Source: Opitutales bacterium UBA2995 (GTDB lineage: Bacteria; Verrucomicrobiota; Verrucomicrobiia; Opitutales; UBA2995). From it: DNA of 64,000 bases. Both the position numbers and the translations under genes were made by a program. The notes below the pieces were generated by a model. That model had not been told where the DNA came from and searched no databases. It was given only the letters and a program-made list of their open reading frames with translations. Positions 8,750 to 19,157 of the stretch are shown here, one piece after another (positions within the stretch are counted from its first letter, which is position 1; each line of letters starts with the position of its first letter). The stretch spans positions 21,320 to 85,319 of the forward strand of contig DDZZ01000057.1 of NCBI GenBank assembly GCA_002346535.1, in the 5' to 3' direction.

Positions 8750-9169
8750 ATGAATCCTACCCAAGGAAAATTTCACCACCTGGCTATTCAATCCAGGAAT
8801 CTTGAAGAGTCTCTGCACTTTTATATCGATGTGCTCGGCATGAAAAAAGTCGGAGAGATCACCTTATCTACTAAAAAAGGAGTCTTTATCGATATGGGAA
8901 ATGGTTCCTTGATTGAATTGTTTTCTCCGCCCTTTGAAGGTGATGCTGATTTACCCGATTACGAAAATAGCAAGCTCGTCTTGTATCATTTTGCGATCGC
9001 AATTGAAGACGTAGCAGGATCGATCGACCACTGTCGCCAGGCAGGCTACCCAATTATTAAGGAGGCAACTCACCTGAAGTTAGAGGACGGTTTTGAGGCT
9101 ACCATCGGATTTGTCGAAGGACCTAACGGTGAAAGAGTTGAATTCATCAATCAGTATAGTGCCTGGTAA
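8750..9169 (+). CDS. VOC (glyoxalase/bleomycin-resistance fold) protein
   Basis: 139 residues forming one pair of beta-alpha-beta-beta-beta units. The N-terminal HHLAIQSRNLEESLHFY and central LVLYHFAIAIEDV hold the two conserved His positions, and SLIELFSP and ERVEFINQ the two acidic metal positions. This is the metal-site arrangement of glyoxalase I and methylmalonyl-CoA epimerase relatives. Function within the superfamily is open: isomerase, lyase or dioxygenase. It stands alone on the + strand between two leftward genes. Confidence 0.85.
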   Translation: MNPTQGKFHHLAIQSRNLEESLHFYIDVLGMKKVGEITLSTKKGVFIDMGNGSLIELFSPPFEGDADLPDYENSKLVLYHFAIAIEDVAGSIDHCRQAGYPIIKEATHLKLEDGFEATIGFVEGPNGERVEFINQYSAW

Positions 9170-9214
9170 GAATAATCCTGAGAGAATCAAGGCCCTGAGA
9201 ACGGCAATCCATAG

Positions 9215-12200
9215 TTAGTCGCTCGTCTCAAGAAGCACTCGGCCGAAGATTTTAAGGTCCTCTGAGCTCAATGACTCAACTAGCTGCAACCGAACCTCCT
9301 CAAAGTCCTCATCGATTGATTCAACGGAAACAATCGAATAAGCGGGCTCTGTCCAAGATTCAGAGCTGAGGTTATCTGAAACCTGGAAATGATAATAGAG
9401 CCCGCGTAAAGCCCGATCAATGCGCCTAGGAAATCGAAATTCAGCAAAAAGTTCTCCACCCAATTCGATCAATTCTGTTTCTAAATCAAAGGCAAAAGAT
9501 CCCTCAATGGTATCTGGAATCCCACCGAAGCCATACTCGGCCAAATTATTACGATTATCGTTGTCTGGATTGGCATCAGGATTTCGATCTTCACCTGTAA
9601 TGGACGGATAGCCATCTAACCAGAGATCGAAGTATCCCGGCTTATCTATTTTTACCGTAAACTCATCGTAGGTCCCAATTCGCCCATCCTCGGTGGCTAA
9701 AAAAATACGGTAGGTCCCGCCCAGGTGTAATTGAAGTAACGTATCCATCCCCTGCTGATTCGGAACACTGAAGACGCCAGCTCCAGGTCTATCCACAAAT
9801 CCCCACTCATAGTATAACGGAATCCATCTGCCGTCATCCGTTGAGCTACCGTCCAAAGAAACGTTGAGTGAGGTGAGATCTAATTGATCCGGACCCGCAT
9901 CCACTATGGGTGCTATATTACCAAAGGCGTACAGCATCCCAATTTGACCGATAGTCAACGAATGGCCCTGGTAAAAGTGGAACTCGTCTATTTGCCCCAT
10001 AAAGTACATATTGCCGTCCGAATCGATTTCACCCTCTTCCAAAAATGTTCCACCATTGATTCCTCCAAGTCCGGATTCACCACCCGCCCCTCGGAATTCC
10101 CCTGCTGAACCAACCCCGACCAAGACACCATCCAAATAAATTTTAAGAGCTCCCGGTTCAATGCTTTCTGAATTCTTTACGTTCAGGACAATTACTACAT
10201 GACGCCATTCTCGTAGGTTATTGGGCACAGCGATACGGGTCGACCAAGGGTTTTCAATCAAATTATCCCAAGCGCCAAAATGAATCACACCACTTTCCAG
10301 GTAGACAATCATTCCGGTCCCTTCATCTCCGAGCTCAAAAAGTACTTCTAATTCGCCAGGCTCAATAAAATCGGATTTAAACCAAAAGGATATCGATTTT
10401 TGGGTAGCGCTCTCTTCGAGAGGAGATCCTTCAGGAAAACGAATGAGGTCGTCAATCCCGTCAAGGTAAATGGACGAACCTGAAATTGAATTATCGGCAT
10501 TTCTCCACGATGCGCCACTTACCAATTCAGCATCATAGTTGGCGCTGATAGAATTTCCTACGGTGGTGCTTTGGCCTTCATCGAAAGAATAATAAATAGA
10601 TTCGCTGGGGTGAAAGAAATTGGTTCCTTCATCTATCCCAGCATGGATATTTACATCGATTGCAGATACCTGAATCCCGTCGTCGCCAGTAAGTCGCAGT
10701 TTGTAAAATCCTGGATCAGGAAATCTAACTAAGGTGGACAACGCCTCGGCATCAAAAATGGAAACATTTGCGTCGTCAGGAGATTCAATAATTTCCCAAT
10801 GCGTAACAAGGTTTGGATCCGGAAGGGCAGCAGCGCGCAAGTAAGCCCCCATCCCATTGGGCAAAACCGCACCACTGACATTAGAAGCCACAAACAACAA
10901 GGGACCGAAATAGAAATCGTATGAAAGGTGCGCCATTTGTCCCGGAAGGAGGCTCACATTCCATAAATAAAACTCATCAATTTTACCTGAGAAGGGAAAG
11001 CTCTCGCCACCTGAATTGCCGTCATGAAATTGGGTGGCTCCATTAACGGATCCAATCCCAATTCCCCCGCTGTGTGGATCCAGGGTTGCCGCGCCTCCAC
11101 TACCAAATTCCAAACCATCTAAATAGCCCTTGAGAGCATCCGGCTGTAAATCGGTGGATACCTGCGCATTCAAGACAAGTCCGACATGATGCCAATCACC
11201 ATCGATCAATGGAGTTTTTAGATAGGTTTTCTCCCAACTGTTCGCCCCATTATTCCAGCCGCCCACGAAAAGCATACCTCCCTCTAAAAAGATGTTTAGA
11301 CCGCGGGTTCCGCCTCCTTCCTCGTACAAAACCTGTTTCCCAGGCTTAAACGGATCATCGGCCTGGAACCAAAACGCAATGGTTCTCTGGCTATGATCTT
11401 GCAGATTGATGTTTGGTGAATTGGGAATCCTAACTTGGCCATCAATTCCATTCAGCATCACACCAGAATTTTTAACACCGCCATCTGGTAGGGTCCAAGC
11501 GGCATCACCGACCAAAGAGCCATCCAGTCTATTGTCGATCGAATTGGTCACCTCCATTCCTTCCGCTTGATCAAAACTGTAGTAAATGAATCTACCAGAC
11601 CGATATGGATCCTCATCTCTATCAACAACTACGCTGACATCCAATTCCTCCGTGCTGGTGTTTACTCCGTCATGCACGGAAATCAAAACTTTATACAAGC
11701 CGAACTTACTGAAGGAAGCTGATGTCGAAAACGCTTGGGGAGGCGAAAATATTGCCGCTCCACCATCAGGAGCCTCAGCAACCGTATAATTAACTGACAC
11801 ATTACCAGGCGGGTTGGGTAATCCGTCATCCGTAACCTCCACTTCTATAAGTAGGCTGGTGAGGTCTGAGCCTGGTATTATCGGAATGACAGAAAGAGGT
11901 TGCTTAGGAGAGATGATTGTGATTTCAGGTGCCTTATCTGAATCATCCAATAACTCAATAGTTGCCGATGCTTCTATTGAGTAAATGTCGTAGTCGTCAT
12001 CCGACACCAAAGTGAGAATTATGGTTTCCTTTGATTCGACCTCAAAATCATCCAATATATCGATCACAACATCCGCAATTTCCTGGCCGTTTTCAAAATT
12101 TACCTGAGTTGGGTAGCTAGCATAGTCTTTTACCTCAGTTGCTGATCCTTGGCTGACAATATTGACTATCATCTCCTCAGTTGAATCGCCATAGCGCCTC

Positions 12201-15142
12201 ACTTGAAATCTACCATCCTCCAATCCAGGTTCACTAACTTCCGGAGTCAGTGCAACAATACCAACTGCTTCGATATCTGATACAATGACTTCGGCCTGGG
12301 CAACCGATGATCCCTGAGTTGCGGTGATCGCGTACGGTCCTCCTTCTTCAGTTGCCAAATAAATACCATCTTTGGAGATTGTTCCACCACCGGAAACAGA
12401 CCAGGCAGGAGAAACAGGAATAAGTTTTCCGGATTCATCCCAACCCCAAGCCTTAAAGGCGAGCTCAGCACCAACCGGCACGTTGGAACTAAACGGAGTA
12501 ATCACGATCCTTAAAGATCCATTTCCAAATCCGTCCTCTTGCGCCAACCAATCCAGACCCGTCAAATCGTCGCCAAACAAAGATACCGGATTCGAAAATA
12601 ACGGATTAAATCTAAGATCGCCCTTGGCAACTTCTACCAAATTGAGCCCATTGCTCAGACCGGGTAACACATAAATACCGTTGCCGTCCGTCCATGCCGA
12701 AGCACCAACAGCATCGACAATAACTCGGACCCCTTCAACCGGTAAACCGCCCTGTATGACGCGGCCAGAAATCGTATTATCGGCCAATGCACCACCAACG
12801 TTAATAAGAATTTCCCGTGTATCACTGCCCCCCTTGCCATCCGACACGGTTACTCGAACAGGATAGAGGCCAGTTTGAATCCAACTTTTAGTAGCAGTGG
12901 TTGCATTCAGACTTTCAAGCACCATAGCATTATCGCCAAAGGTCCAAGAATGGAAAAGAGGATCCCCATCGGGATCGGTCGCAGCTACCTCAAAATTGAT
13001 CGGATCATTGGTTCCAATCACAACGGTACTGGCCGTAAAGGACTCAATTTGAGGTCTCTTGTTTTCCCGTTGAGTACCAATGTTGACTATTACATCAATC
13101 CACTCATTTGGATTCTCACCACCTTGGGAAATGGGGGTAAAATGAATATCAGCCGTGATGTCACTGTAAGTTCTTCCAACCACCACGACAGCATCCTCCT
13201 TATCGTTATTATCTCTCCTGGAAGCTTGATTGGGATTTTCGTCATCCCTGGAGTAAGGAGTCATATCGAGCAAAATCGATCCATCGTTTCCATAATTCTC
13301 CCTCTGCCAATCGACCAGAAGGCCGTAAGGCAGCCAATCTTCGGATATTCCGTTCTTCGGTAAACGTCGGTAACTCAGCCAATAACGTCGTTTGTTTGTC
13401 AAAGCATAGTCTCCGGAATCCCGATTTATTTTTATAGCCCGAGCAACCCCTGTCGTCATTGAGCCAAAGTTTTCCGATTCAACATCGTGCCGATATAACC
13501 GGATGGGATTAGGGGTCGATACGCTGACACTCACCCAGTCCCCGTCTCCCGCTACCAGCCAATCCATACGGACCTTTTCTCCAGTTGTGTAGTGGCCCCT
13601 GCCTTCGTTGAAATCACCACCACCATTTTGCCCGCCCATAACCGAGAATTTATGTCCGTATTCAATCCGTTCATCACCTACACCGTCAGGAGAATAGCCA
13701 CCGGGGATCGAATCCCGACCAATCGGCGAAGTGGAATCCGTGCGCCAGTAATTGGCATGGCGGAGACCCAGATTGTGGCCAAACTCATGGGAGGCCGTCC
13801 GGATGTTGGAAGACCCGGCGCCGTTGAGGTGAGAACGCCTTCCTCCAACACTGGCAACCCCCGCATATCCCCAGGACCCTCCAGTGGAAAGCAAGGTAAA
13901 GAAGTCATAATTATCCGGATCCCAGTCTTCGCCCTTTGCTTGACCAGCAGCTATCACCAAGGGTATTACGGCATTGTAGAGAGTGTTTAGGCGGCCGGAA
14001 GTTTGATCCGCATAAAAACTAGCTGATTCAGGTAAGGACACAGTGTCTGCAAATACAGTGGTGAGTGAGGACTTACCATATGAATTTTCGAACCAGTATG
14101 CTTCGCAGCCGGCTTGTCGTTGCATGAGTGTAGCCAAATCGTTAGGTTCAAAATCTGAATCCTGGTTTGAGAATCGGGCCCGCATATAAAGCATTCTTTT
14201 AGGACCCTCCGTATGCTCCGATTGCATTTCGGAAAAGTCACCGCCACCGAAATTGGTATCCTCGGAATAAAGAACGCTTATTCCTTCCAAATCACTGGAG
14301 CTCAACGCACTGTAATTCACTTTTGGCCGTGGTCCGAGAGTTCTTTCATCCTCCTGAACCATTGCTCTTAAGCGGCCTAAAGCTGCCTGGTCTTCAAATT
14401 CAAATAGAGTAGTCCCAACGGCTGCAACCTGATCGGCATTAATAGACCGGTCGGATTTCTCCAAGTCGGAAAGAACACGGACCGGATCGTCGCCCATCGC
14501 CAAAACATCATCGATAGCTATACCGTGAAATGAAAGGGCATCCTTGCTGCTAACTTCAACTCTGTGTCCGTGTGTAAAAACCTGGTACGTTTTATCATCA
14601 ATTTCAGCCAGACGCTCAAAACCTCCACCGGACTGACCGGGTTCGGGACAATAGACCAGTAACTCGAACCGCGCAAACTCACTGACTGGTTTTTCTAGTT
14701 GGTCTACCACATCAATCGGCAAGGATTGTCTAATTTTGTAAGGAATCGACCAGGCCAAGGCAGCTTCGGGATCAGATTGAATCAGCTGTTTCAGTTCCAG
14801 ACGGCGGTTTCTCGCCAAATGTACTCCCTCATTCAACAATCGATCCTTCTCATTCGGTTCCGCTAGAACGTAAATTTCCATCCAATCTTCAAAAGCTTCC
14901 ATGACCCTTGGAATTTCCGGAAAAATGAGGTCAGAACCAGCGATTTCGACGTCTTGGTGGAAGTGAGCTTCTCGGTGCCCCTCATGGTCATGGAGGTCAT
15001 GCGATTCCTTTTCCAAGAAATTTGATTTCTCATTAAAATTCAAAGCCTGGAAGACAACGATTCCTATAATTGGAATCAAAATTAGTACGACAAGTTTCTG
15101 GGCCTTGTGGTCCTTGGTCATAAAGGGATTATTGGAAAACAT
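9215..15142 (-). CDS. Giant secreted/anchored zinc metalloprotease with PKD, Calx-beta and two LamG modules
   Basis: 1975 residues. The ATG at 15142 is preceded by GAGG at good spacing; codons further upstream are only TTG. Approximate modules: one hydrophobic helix near residues 16-35 (signal or anchor), then a His-rich stretch (HDLHDHEGHREAHFHQD). A metzincin domain contains HEFGHNLGLRH at about 455-465 with a following SVMGG Met-turn candidate. A PKD domain lies at about 695-780, a carboxypeptidase-regulatory-like beta-sandwich at 790-845, Calx-beta at 965-1065, LamG near 1185-1400, a second LamG near 1515-1735, and a PKD-like domain near 1750-1835. The C-terminal tail has NNLAEYGFGG. It probably works at or outside the cell surface, cleaving proteins while the LamG modules bind carbohydrate. 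It follows the sulfatase on the same strand by about 77 bases, so the two may be co-transcribed. Confidence 0.85.
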   Translation of the reverse strand: MFSNNPFMTKDHKAQKLVVLILIPIIGIVVFQALNFNEKSNFLEKESHDLHDHEGHREAHFHQDVEIAGSDLIFPEIPRVMEAFEDWMEIYVLAEPNEKDRLLNEGVHLARNRRLELKQLIQSDPEAALAWSIPYKIRQSLPIDVVDQLEKPVSEFARFELLVYCPEPGQSGGGFERLAEIDDKTYQVFTHGHRVEVSSKDALSFHGIAIDDVLAMGDDPVRVLSDLEKSDRSINADQVAAVGTTLFEFEDQAALGRLRAMVQEDERTLGPRPKVNYSALSSSDLEGISVLYSEDTNFGGGDFSEMQSEHTEGPKRMLYMRARFSNQDSDFEPNDLATLMQRQAGCEAYWFENSYGKSSLTTVFADTVSLPESASFYADQTSGRLNTLYNAVIPLVIAAGQAKGEDWDPDNYDFFTLLSTGGSWGYAGVASVGGRRSHLNGAGSSNIRTASHEFGHNLGLRHANYWRTDSTSPIGRDSIPGGYSPDGVGDERIEYGHKFSVMGGQNGGGDFNEGRGHYTTGEKVRMDWLVAGDGDWVSVSVSTPNPIRLYRHDVESENFGSMTTGVARAIKINRDSGDYALTNKRRYWLSYRRLPKNGISEDWLPYGLLVDWQRENYGNDGSILLDMTPYSRDDENPNQASRRDNNDKEDAVVVVGRTYSDITADIHFTPISQGGENPNEWIDVIVNIGTQRENKRPQIESFTASTVVIGTNDPINFEVAATDPDGDPLFHSWTFGDNAMVLESLNATTATKSWIQTGLYPVRVTVSDGKGGSDTREILINVGGALADNTISGRVIQGGLPVEGVRVIVDAVGASAWTDGNGIYVLPGLSNGLNLVEVAKGDLRFNPLFSNPVSLFGDDLTGLDWLAQEDGFGNGSLRIVITPFSSNVPVGAELAFKAWGWDESGKLIPVSPAWSVSGGGTISKDGIYLATEEGGPYAITATQGSSVAQAEVIVSDIEAVGIVALTPEVSEPGLEDGRFQVRRYGDSTEEMIVNIVSQGSATEVKDYASYPTQVNFENGQEIADVVIDILDDFEVESKETIILTLVSDDDYDIYSIEASATIELLDDSDKAPEITIISPKQPLSVIPIIPGSDLTSLLIEVEVTDDGLPNPPGNVSVNYTVAEAPDGGAAIFSPPQAFSTSASFSKFGLYKVLISVHDGVNTSTEELDVSVVVDRDEDPYRSGRFIYYSFDQAEGMEVTNSIDNRLDGSLVGDAAWTLPDGGVKNSGVMLNGIDGQVRIPNSPNINLQDHSQRTIAFWFQADDPFKPGKQVLYEEGGGTRGLNIFLEGGMLFVGGWNNGANSWEKTYLKTPLIDGDWHHVGLVLNAQVSTDLQPDALKGYLDGLEFGSGGAATLDPHSGGIGIGSVNGATQFHDGNSGGESFPFSGKIDEFYLWNVSLLPGQMAHLSYDFYFGPLLFVASNVSGAVLPNGMGAYLRAAALPDPNLVTHWEIIESPDDANVSIFDAEALSTLVRFPDPGFYKLRLTGDDGIQVSAIDVNIHAGIDEGTNFFHPSESIYYSFDEGQSTTVGNSISANYDAELVSGASWRNADNSISGSSIYLDGIDDLIRFPEGSPLEESATQKSISFWFKSDFIEPGELEVLFELGDEGTGMIVYLESGVIHFGAWDNLIENPWSTRIAVPNNLREWRHVVIVLNVKNSESIEPGALKIYLDGVLVGVGSAGEFRGAGGESGLGGINGGTFLEEGEIDSDGNMYFMGQIDEFHFYQGHSLTIGQIGMLYAFGNIAPIVDAGPDQLDLTSLNVSLDGSSTDDGRWIPLYYEWGFVDRPGAGVFSVPNQQGMDTLLQLHLGGTYRIFLATEDGRIGTYDEFTVKIDKPGYFDLWLDGYPSITGEDRNPDANPDNDNRNNLAEYGFGGIPDTIEGSFAFDLETELIELGGELFAEFRFPRRIDRALRGLYYHFQVSDNLSSESWTEPAYSIVSVESIDEDFEEVRLQLVESLSSEDLKIFGRVLLETSD

Positions 15143-15219
15143 CTGTTTCCTCAGAATTTCAGACAACAAATAAGAATAGGATCATACGATCCCTAAACCA
15201 CCAAAAAATGAATATAGAT

Positions 15220-16785
15220 TTAGCGCAATAATCCCAGATAGCGTTCCGGAGTATCCCCCTGCATAAAGGAGGCCTTTGGATCTTCATCGGGAACATCCAA
15301 TTGCATGCGCAGTCGCTCCAATTCCCTACCAAGGCTATGTACAATGAGCTCGTATTTCGGGTCATGGAAAAAATTCTTTTGTTCGAGCGGATCGGCTACT
15401 AGGTCAATGAGCTCCCACTCGTCCACATCGTCTTCATAAAAGTGAATGAGTTTATAGCGACCATCAACAATGCCGTAGTGACGACGCACAAGGTGCCATC
15501 CCGGATATTCGTAATAGTGATAGTATAGAAATTTACGCCAATCATTAGGGGTGTCTCCTTTGAGGATTGGCAAAATGCTTCGCCCATCCCAATCTTCTGG
15601 AACCGAATGTCCGGCTATCTCGAGAAAGGTCGCGGCGAAATCGATGGGTGAGACGATGTCTTCATTCTTACTTCCCGTTTTTACCGTTCCCGGCCAACGC
15701 ACAATGAATGGAGTTTTGAGGGATTCCTCATAAATCCAACGTTTGTCGAACCAACCGTGTTCGCCCAGGTAGAATCCTTGGTCGGAAGTGTAAATGACGA
15801 TTGTGTTGTCCGCCAAACCAGACTCGTCAAGGTAATCTAGGATTTCGCCAACCGCCTCGTCCACTGAATCGATAGAACGCAGGTAGTCCTTGATGTAGCG
15901 TTGGTATTTCCAACGAATCTCCGGGACTCCGGTTAGTGGTGAATCCAGAAAACGGTTATTCTTGTAGCGGTAGGCATTGGTCCAGGTTTTAAGTTGTTCA
16001 GGAGTCAAATTGGTCGGGGAAACCAGTTTCAGATCGTTGGCATTCAAATCGCGATCAATCTGCATGGCCTGATCGCGGTGAGCTTTCAGGCGGATGTTGT
16101 AGTCTTCAAACAAGGTTGCCGGCTCGGGCATGACTTGGTCGTCGTACTTGGTGAGGTACTTGGGCCCAGGTTGCCAATTTCGGTGCGGCGCTTTGTGTTG
16201 GGTCATTAGCATGAAGGGCTTGTTGGGCTCTCGTCCATTTTTCAACCACGCTAAAGTCAAATCGCTGATGATATCCGACGTATAACCCGTGTGCTGAATA
16301 CGCTCCTGTTTACCATCGCCGTTCTCATCTTTCAGCATGGGCGGGTTGTAATACGGTCCTTGTCCTATAAGCACTTCAGAGTAATCGTAGCCCTTCGGTG
16401 GCATGTGCTCACCAAGATGCCATTTCCCGATCACCGCGGTCTGATACCCAGCTTTCTGAAGTAACTTGGGAAAGGTCTTTTGGTTGCCATCAAAGTGATT
16501 TCCGTTTCTCAAAAATCCGTTTTTGTGGGAGTATTTTCCAGTCTGAATGGTTGCACGCTGGGGTCCGCAAATCGAATTAGTTACATAGCAGCGATCAAAG
16601 AGCATTCCTTCTGTTGCCAACCGATCAATATTCGGTGTTTCGTTGAGCACTGAACCATAAGCGCTGACCGCCTGATAAGCATGGTCATCCGAAAAAATGA
16701 AAACAATGTTGGGGCGCTCTTGACCGAAGAGTTGCGAGATACCAAGAATCGAGAAGAAAACAAGAAGTCGATTGCGTGTAAACAT
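15220..16785 (-). CDS. Secreted sulfatase with CGPQR motif
   Basis: 521 residues, the normal length. A signal peptide (about residues 1-21, ending LFGQ) is followed by [13 protein letters not shown], which holds the metal Asp pair. The formylglycine site is C73-G-P-Q-R77, a C-x-P-x-R signature with Gln in place of the common Ser. The distal metal site is [12 protein letters not shown]. The C-terminal region with [15 protein letters not shown] corresponds to the DUF4976-type end of arylsulfatases. The enzyme would remove sulfate from glycans in the periplasm. It sits just upstream of the giant metalloprotease on the same strand. A short remnant of a DUF1501 gene lies upstream of its start. Confidence 0.92.
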   Translation of the reverse strand: MFTRNRLLVFFSILGISQLFGQERPNIVFIFSDDHAYQAVSAYGSVLNETPNIDRLATEGMLFDRCYVTNSICGPQRATIQTGKYSHKNGFLRNGNHFDGNQKTFPKLLQKAGYQTAVIGKWHLGEHMPPKGYDYSEVLIGQGPYYNPPMLKDENGDGKQERIQHTGYTSDIISDLTLAWLKNGREPNKPFMLMTQHKAPHRNWQPGPKYLTKYDDQVMPEPATLFEDYNIRLKAHRDQAMQIDRDLNANDLKLVSPTNLTPEQLKTWTNAYRYKNNRFLDSPLTGVPEIRWKYQRYIKDYLRSIDSVDEAVGEILDYLDESGLADNTIVIYTSDQGFYLGEHGWFDKRWIYEESLKTPFIVRWPGTVKTGSKNEDIVSPIDFAATFLEIAGHSVPEDWDGRSILPILKGDTPNDWRKFLYYHYYEYPGWHLVRRHYGIVDGRYKLIHFYEDDVDEWELIDLVADPLEQKNFFHDPKYELIVHSLGRELERLRMQLDVPDEDPKASFMQGDTPERYLGLLR

Positions 16786-16870
16786 AGATTCTGAGTCTCA
16801 GAAGTATTAATTCCTTGTTCAACGCAAATCAGATCTACTTTTCCCTGCACTGGGAATTCCAAATGGATCT

Positions 16871-16985
16871 TTAGGCCAACACGTCCTTGATCACATGGCC
16901 ATGTACATCGGTGAGCCGGCGATATACAGAGTGCCAAAAAGCCAAACCATCAATTGCTTTAATAGGGACATGGGATTTGGAAAAT
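16871..16985 (-). pseudogene. Orphan C-terminal scrap of a DUF1501 gene
   Basis: Read leftwards to the TAA at 16871, the frame gives HSVYRRLTDVHGHVIKDVLA. This is nearly the same as the last residues of the two intact DUF1501 proteins in the window (RLTDVHGHVVKPIIA and KLTGVEDAHVVKDIIA). Upstream the frame runs only about 20 more codons and shows no further similarity. It is therefore the last few codons of a lost DUF1501 gene. Confidence 0.65.
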
Positions 16986-16993
16986 CGAGAAAA

Positions 16994-17380
16994 CTAAATT
17001 TCAAACTGAGTTGATCGCTGGCACAACTGAAGCGCAATTCCAAAAGGATCGCGCAGCATAATCAACCGGGTACCCTCATTGGGATTTAACTCCTCCACAT
17101 ACGAACAACCAGCAGTCATTAATCGCTCTTTTTCAGCCTCTACGTCACTCACTTGAAAAGCAAGGTGGTAGGTGAGGTGGCTCATTTCAGTGTAATTCGG
17201 TACTGGAGCGTTTTCATTGGCGTAAATTTCGATAAACACGCGACCTGTTTCGTCGGCCAAAAACCGTGTGTAAGGTGGATCCGTCAATGCGACAACCGCC
17301 TCAAGGCCACAATTTTCAACATACCAGTTAGCAACCGCGACTGAATCCGCAACATTGATGGCGTAGTGCTCGAATTTCAT
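16994..17380 (-). CDS. VOC-family protein
   Basis: 128 residues with the two-module glyoxalase fold. KFEHYAINVADSVAVANWY carries the first His, TGRVFIEIYAN the first acidic residue, and SHLTYHLAFQVSDVEAEKERL the second His. The end, RDPFGIALQLCQR, has Gln where the second acidic ligand usually sits, so the metal site may be altered. It is cytoplasmic. Substrate unknown. The ATG is at 17380; no partner gene is obvious on the same strand apart from the DUF1501 scrap and the sulfatase downstream. Confidence 0.82.
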   Translation of the reverse strand: MKFEHYAINVADSVAVANWYVENCGLEAVVALTDPPYTRFLADETGRVFIEIYANENAPVPNYTEMSHLTYHLAFQVSDVEAEKERLMTAGCSYVEELNPNEGTRLIMLRDPFGIALQLCQRSTQFEI

Positions 17381-17447
17381 AGAACCAAACTCCTAAGGAA
17401 CAATTTCGTTAGCAATAGTTTATTAGCCGCAAAAGACCTAATAAAAA

Positions 17448-17490
17448 ACAACCACATATGACACCAATGAACACTGATTGAAAGAAGATT
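17448..17490. repeat. Diverged inverted copy of the TTCATCTGTGGTT-type repeat
   Basis: The complementary strand reads ATCAGTGTTCATTGGTGTCA followed by TATGTGGTTG. This resembles the element at 8698-8730 with several changes. It lies in the gap between the divergent VOC and sulfatase genes. Confidence 0.3.
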
Positions 17491-17651
17491 AAACAATTCA
17501 AATTTATCTGTATTAATAAAAGTAATCAGTGGATGATAAGACACCAGCTTATCCTGAATCGATTATCGAATTTTACACATATTACAACACCGTTCAGAAA
17601 CTTCCTTATTGCTTATTACTTTCCAGAATTTTGTTATTTGTTATGGAAACT

Positions 17652-19157
17652 ATGAGATACCTCTTCTTGGCCCTGACCTTATGTTTCTCTCTGCCAAGCT
17701 TTGCCGCAGAGAGAAACATCATTTTCATTATCACGGACGATCAGAGCCCCACTTTGGGTTGTTACGGTGATCCGGTCGCTTACTCCCCCGCAGTCGATAG
17801 CCTAGCTACGGATGGCACCTTGTTCCAACGGGCCTATGCCACAACGGCCAGTTGTTCTGCCAGCCGCTCAGTGGTGATGTCGGGGCTTCACAACCACTAT
17901 AACGGGCAATACGGGCATACGCACAATTACCACAAATTTGAGTCGTTCAGAAATGTCATTTCGCTATCCTTACCCCGGGTGTTGGCCAACGAAGGCTACC
18001 GAACAGCCCAAATTGGTAAATACCATGTGGCACCGGAGGAGGTCTTTCATTACCAAACCTATTTAAAAGGTAATGCACGCAATGCCGTACAGATGGCCAA
18101 TGCATCCGAAGCCTTTATTACGGTCAACGATGATCGTCCCTTTTTTCTATACTTTGCTACCAGCGATCCACACCGAGGCGGAGGCAAAGATAAGGATTAT
18201 GAAGGAGAGTTTCCACCGGACCTGTTTGGCAACCGACCACACGATGGTTCATTCGAAGGAGTTGAAGAAAAATTCTACGGACCAAAAGATGTGATAGTAC
18301 CCGCATTTCTGCCCGATACGCACGAATCCAGAACTGAGCTCGCTCAGTATTACCAGAGTTGCGCACGCATTGACCAAGGTGTTGGACGTCTCATTGAAAT
18401 ACTTAAAGAAAACGACCTATACGATAAAACCCTCATGGTGTTTACCTCCGACCATGGCATGGCCTTTCCCGGTGCCAAAACGACTATTTACGAAGGTGGT
18501 TTGCGCGTCCCATTTATTGTGCGCGATCCCTATCAGAAAAACCGGGGCGTCCAATCCAACGCCATGATCAGCCATATCGACATTACACCCTCTCTCCTCG
18601 ATTTCGCATTTGGACTGGATAAGAAAAAGAACCAACCCAAGAAAATTATACCTGCATCTACCTTTTACAAAGGCAAGAATTACGTATTCATGGAAAACAT
18701 GGGTACCGGAAAAATGGATACCTACCACGGAAAATCGTGGATCGGAATTCTTGGGAACCCTCGTGCTCGCCATTGGGATGTAATATTCGGATCGCACACC
18801 TTTCATGAAATACAGATGTACTACCCCATGCGTTCGGTAAACGATGGCCAATATAAACTTATTTGGAATATTGCCGCAGGCTTACCATATCCATTTGCAT
18901 CAGACCTCTGGGCCGCATCCACCTGGCAAGCCCAGCTAGCCAAAGGCGACGATACCCCCTACGGGTTGATGACCGTCAACGAATATGTGAATCGTCCCAC
19001 TTGGGAGCTTTATCACCTGGCAGATACAGGCCATGAAGACAAAAATCTGGCCTACGACCCATACTACGCAAGCGTCCTGGAAAGGCTCCAAGGCAAGCTG
19101 AAAGAGTATCAGGAGAAGATGAATGATCCGTGGATCATAAAATGGCGTTATGAATAA
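17652..19157 (+). CDS. Secreted sulfatase, heparan N-sulfatase (SGSH)-like
   Basis: 501 residues from the ATG at 17652, which places a clean signal peptide (MRYLFLALTLCFSLPSFA) at the N-terminus; the frame is open further upstream and ATG 17643 is an alternative. The metal site IITDDQ is at residues 26-31. The formylglycine motif is C68-S-A-S-R72, followed by GLHNHYNGQYG and HNYHKF. This closely follows the pattern of N-sulfoglucosamine sulfohydrolase (S1_8 type, from memory), which removes N-sulfate from glucosamine. The distal site is TSDHGMAFPGAK. Substrate is inferred from motif likeness only. A dead IS3-type transposase begins immediately after the stop codon. Confidence 0.9.
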   Translation: MRYLFLALTLCFSLPSFAAERNIIFIITDDQSPTLGCYGDPVAYSPAVDSLATDGTLFQRAYATTASCSASRSVVMSGLHNHYNGQYGHTHNYHKFESFRNVISLSLPRVLANEGYRTAQIGKYHVAPEEVFHYQTYLKGNARNAVQMANASEAFITVNDDRPFFLYFATSDPHRGGGKDKDYEGEFPPDLFGNRPHDGSFEGVEEKFYGPKDVIVPAFLPDTHESRTELAQYYQSCARIDQGVGRLIEILKENDLYDKTLMVFTSDHGMAFPGAKTTIYEGGLRVPFIVRDPYQKNRGVQSNAMISHIDITPSLLDFAFGLDKKKNQPKKIIPASTFYKGKNYVFMENMGTGKMDTYHGKSWIGILGNPRARHWDVIFGSHTFHEIQMYYPMRSVNDGQYKLIWNIAAGLPYPFASDLWAASTWQAQLAKGDDTPYGLMTVNEYVNRPTWELYHLADTGHEDKNLAYDPYYASVLERLQGKLKEYQEKMNDPWIIKWRYE

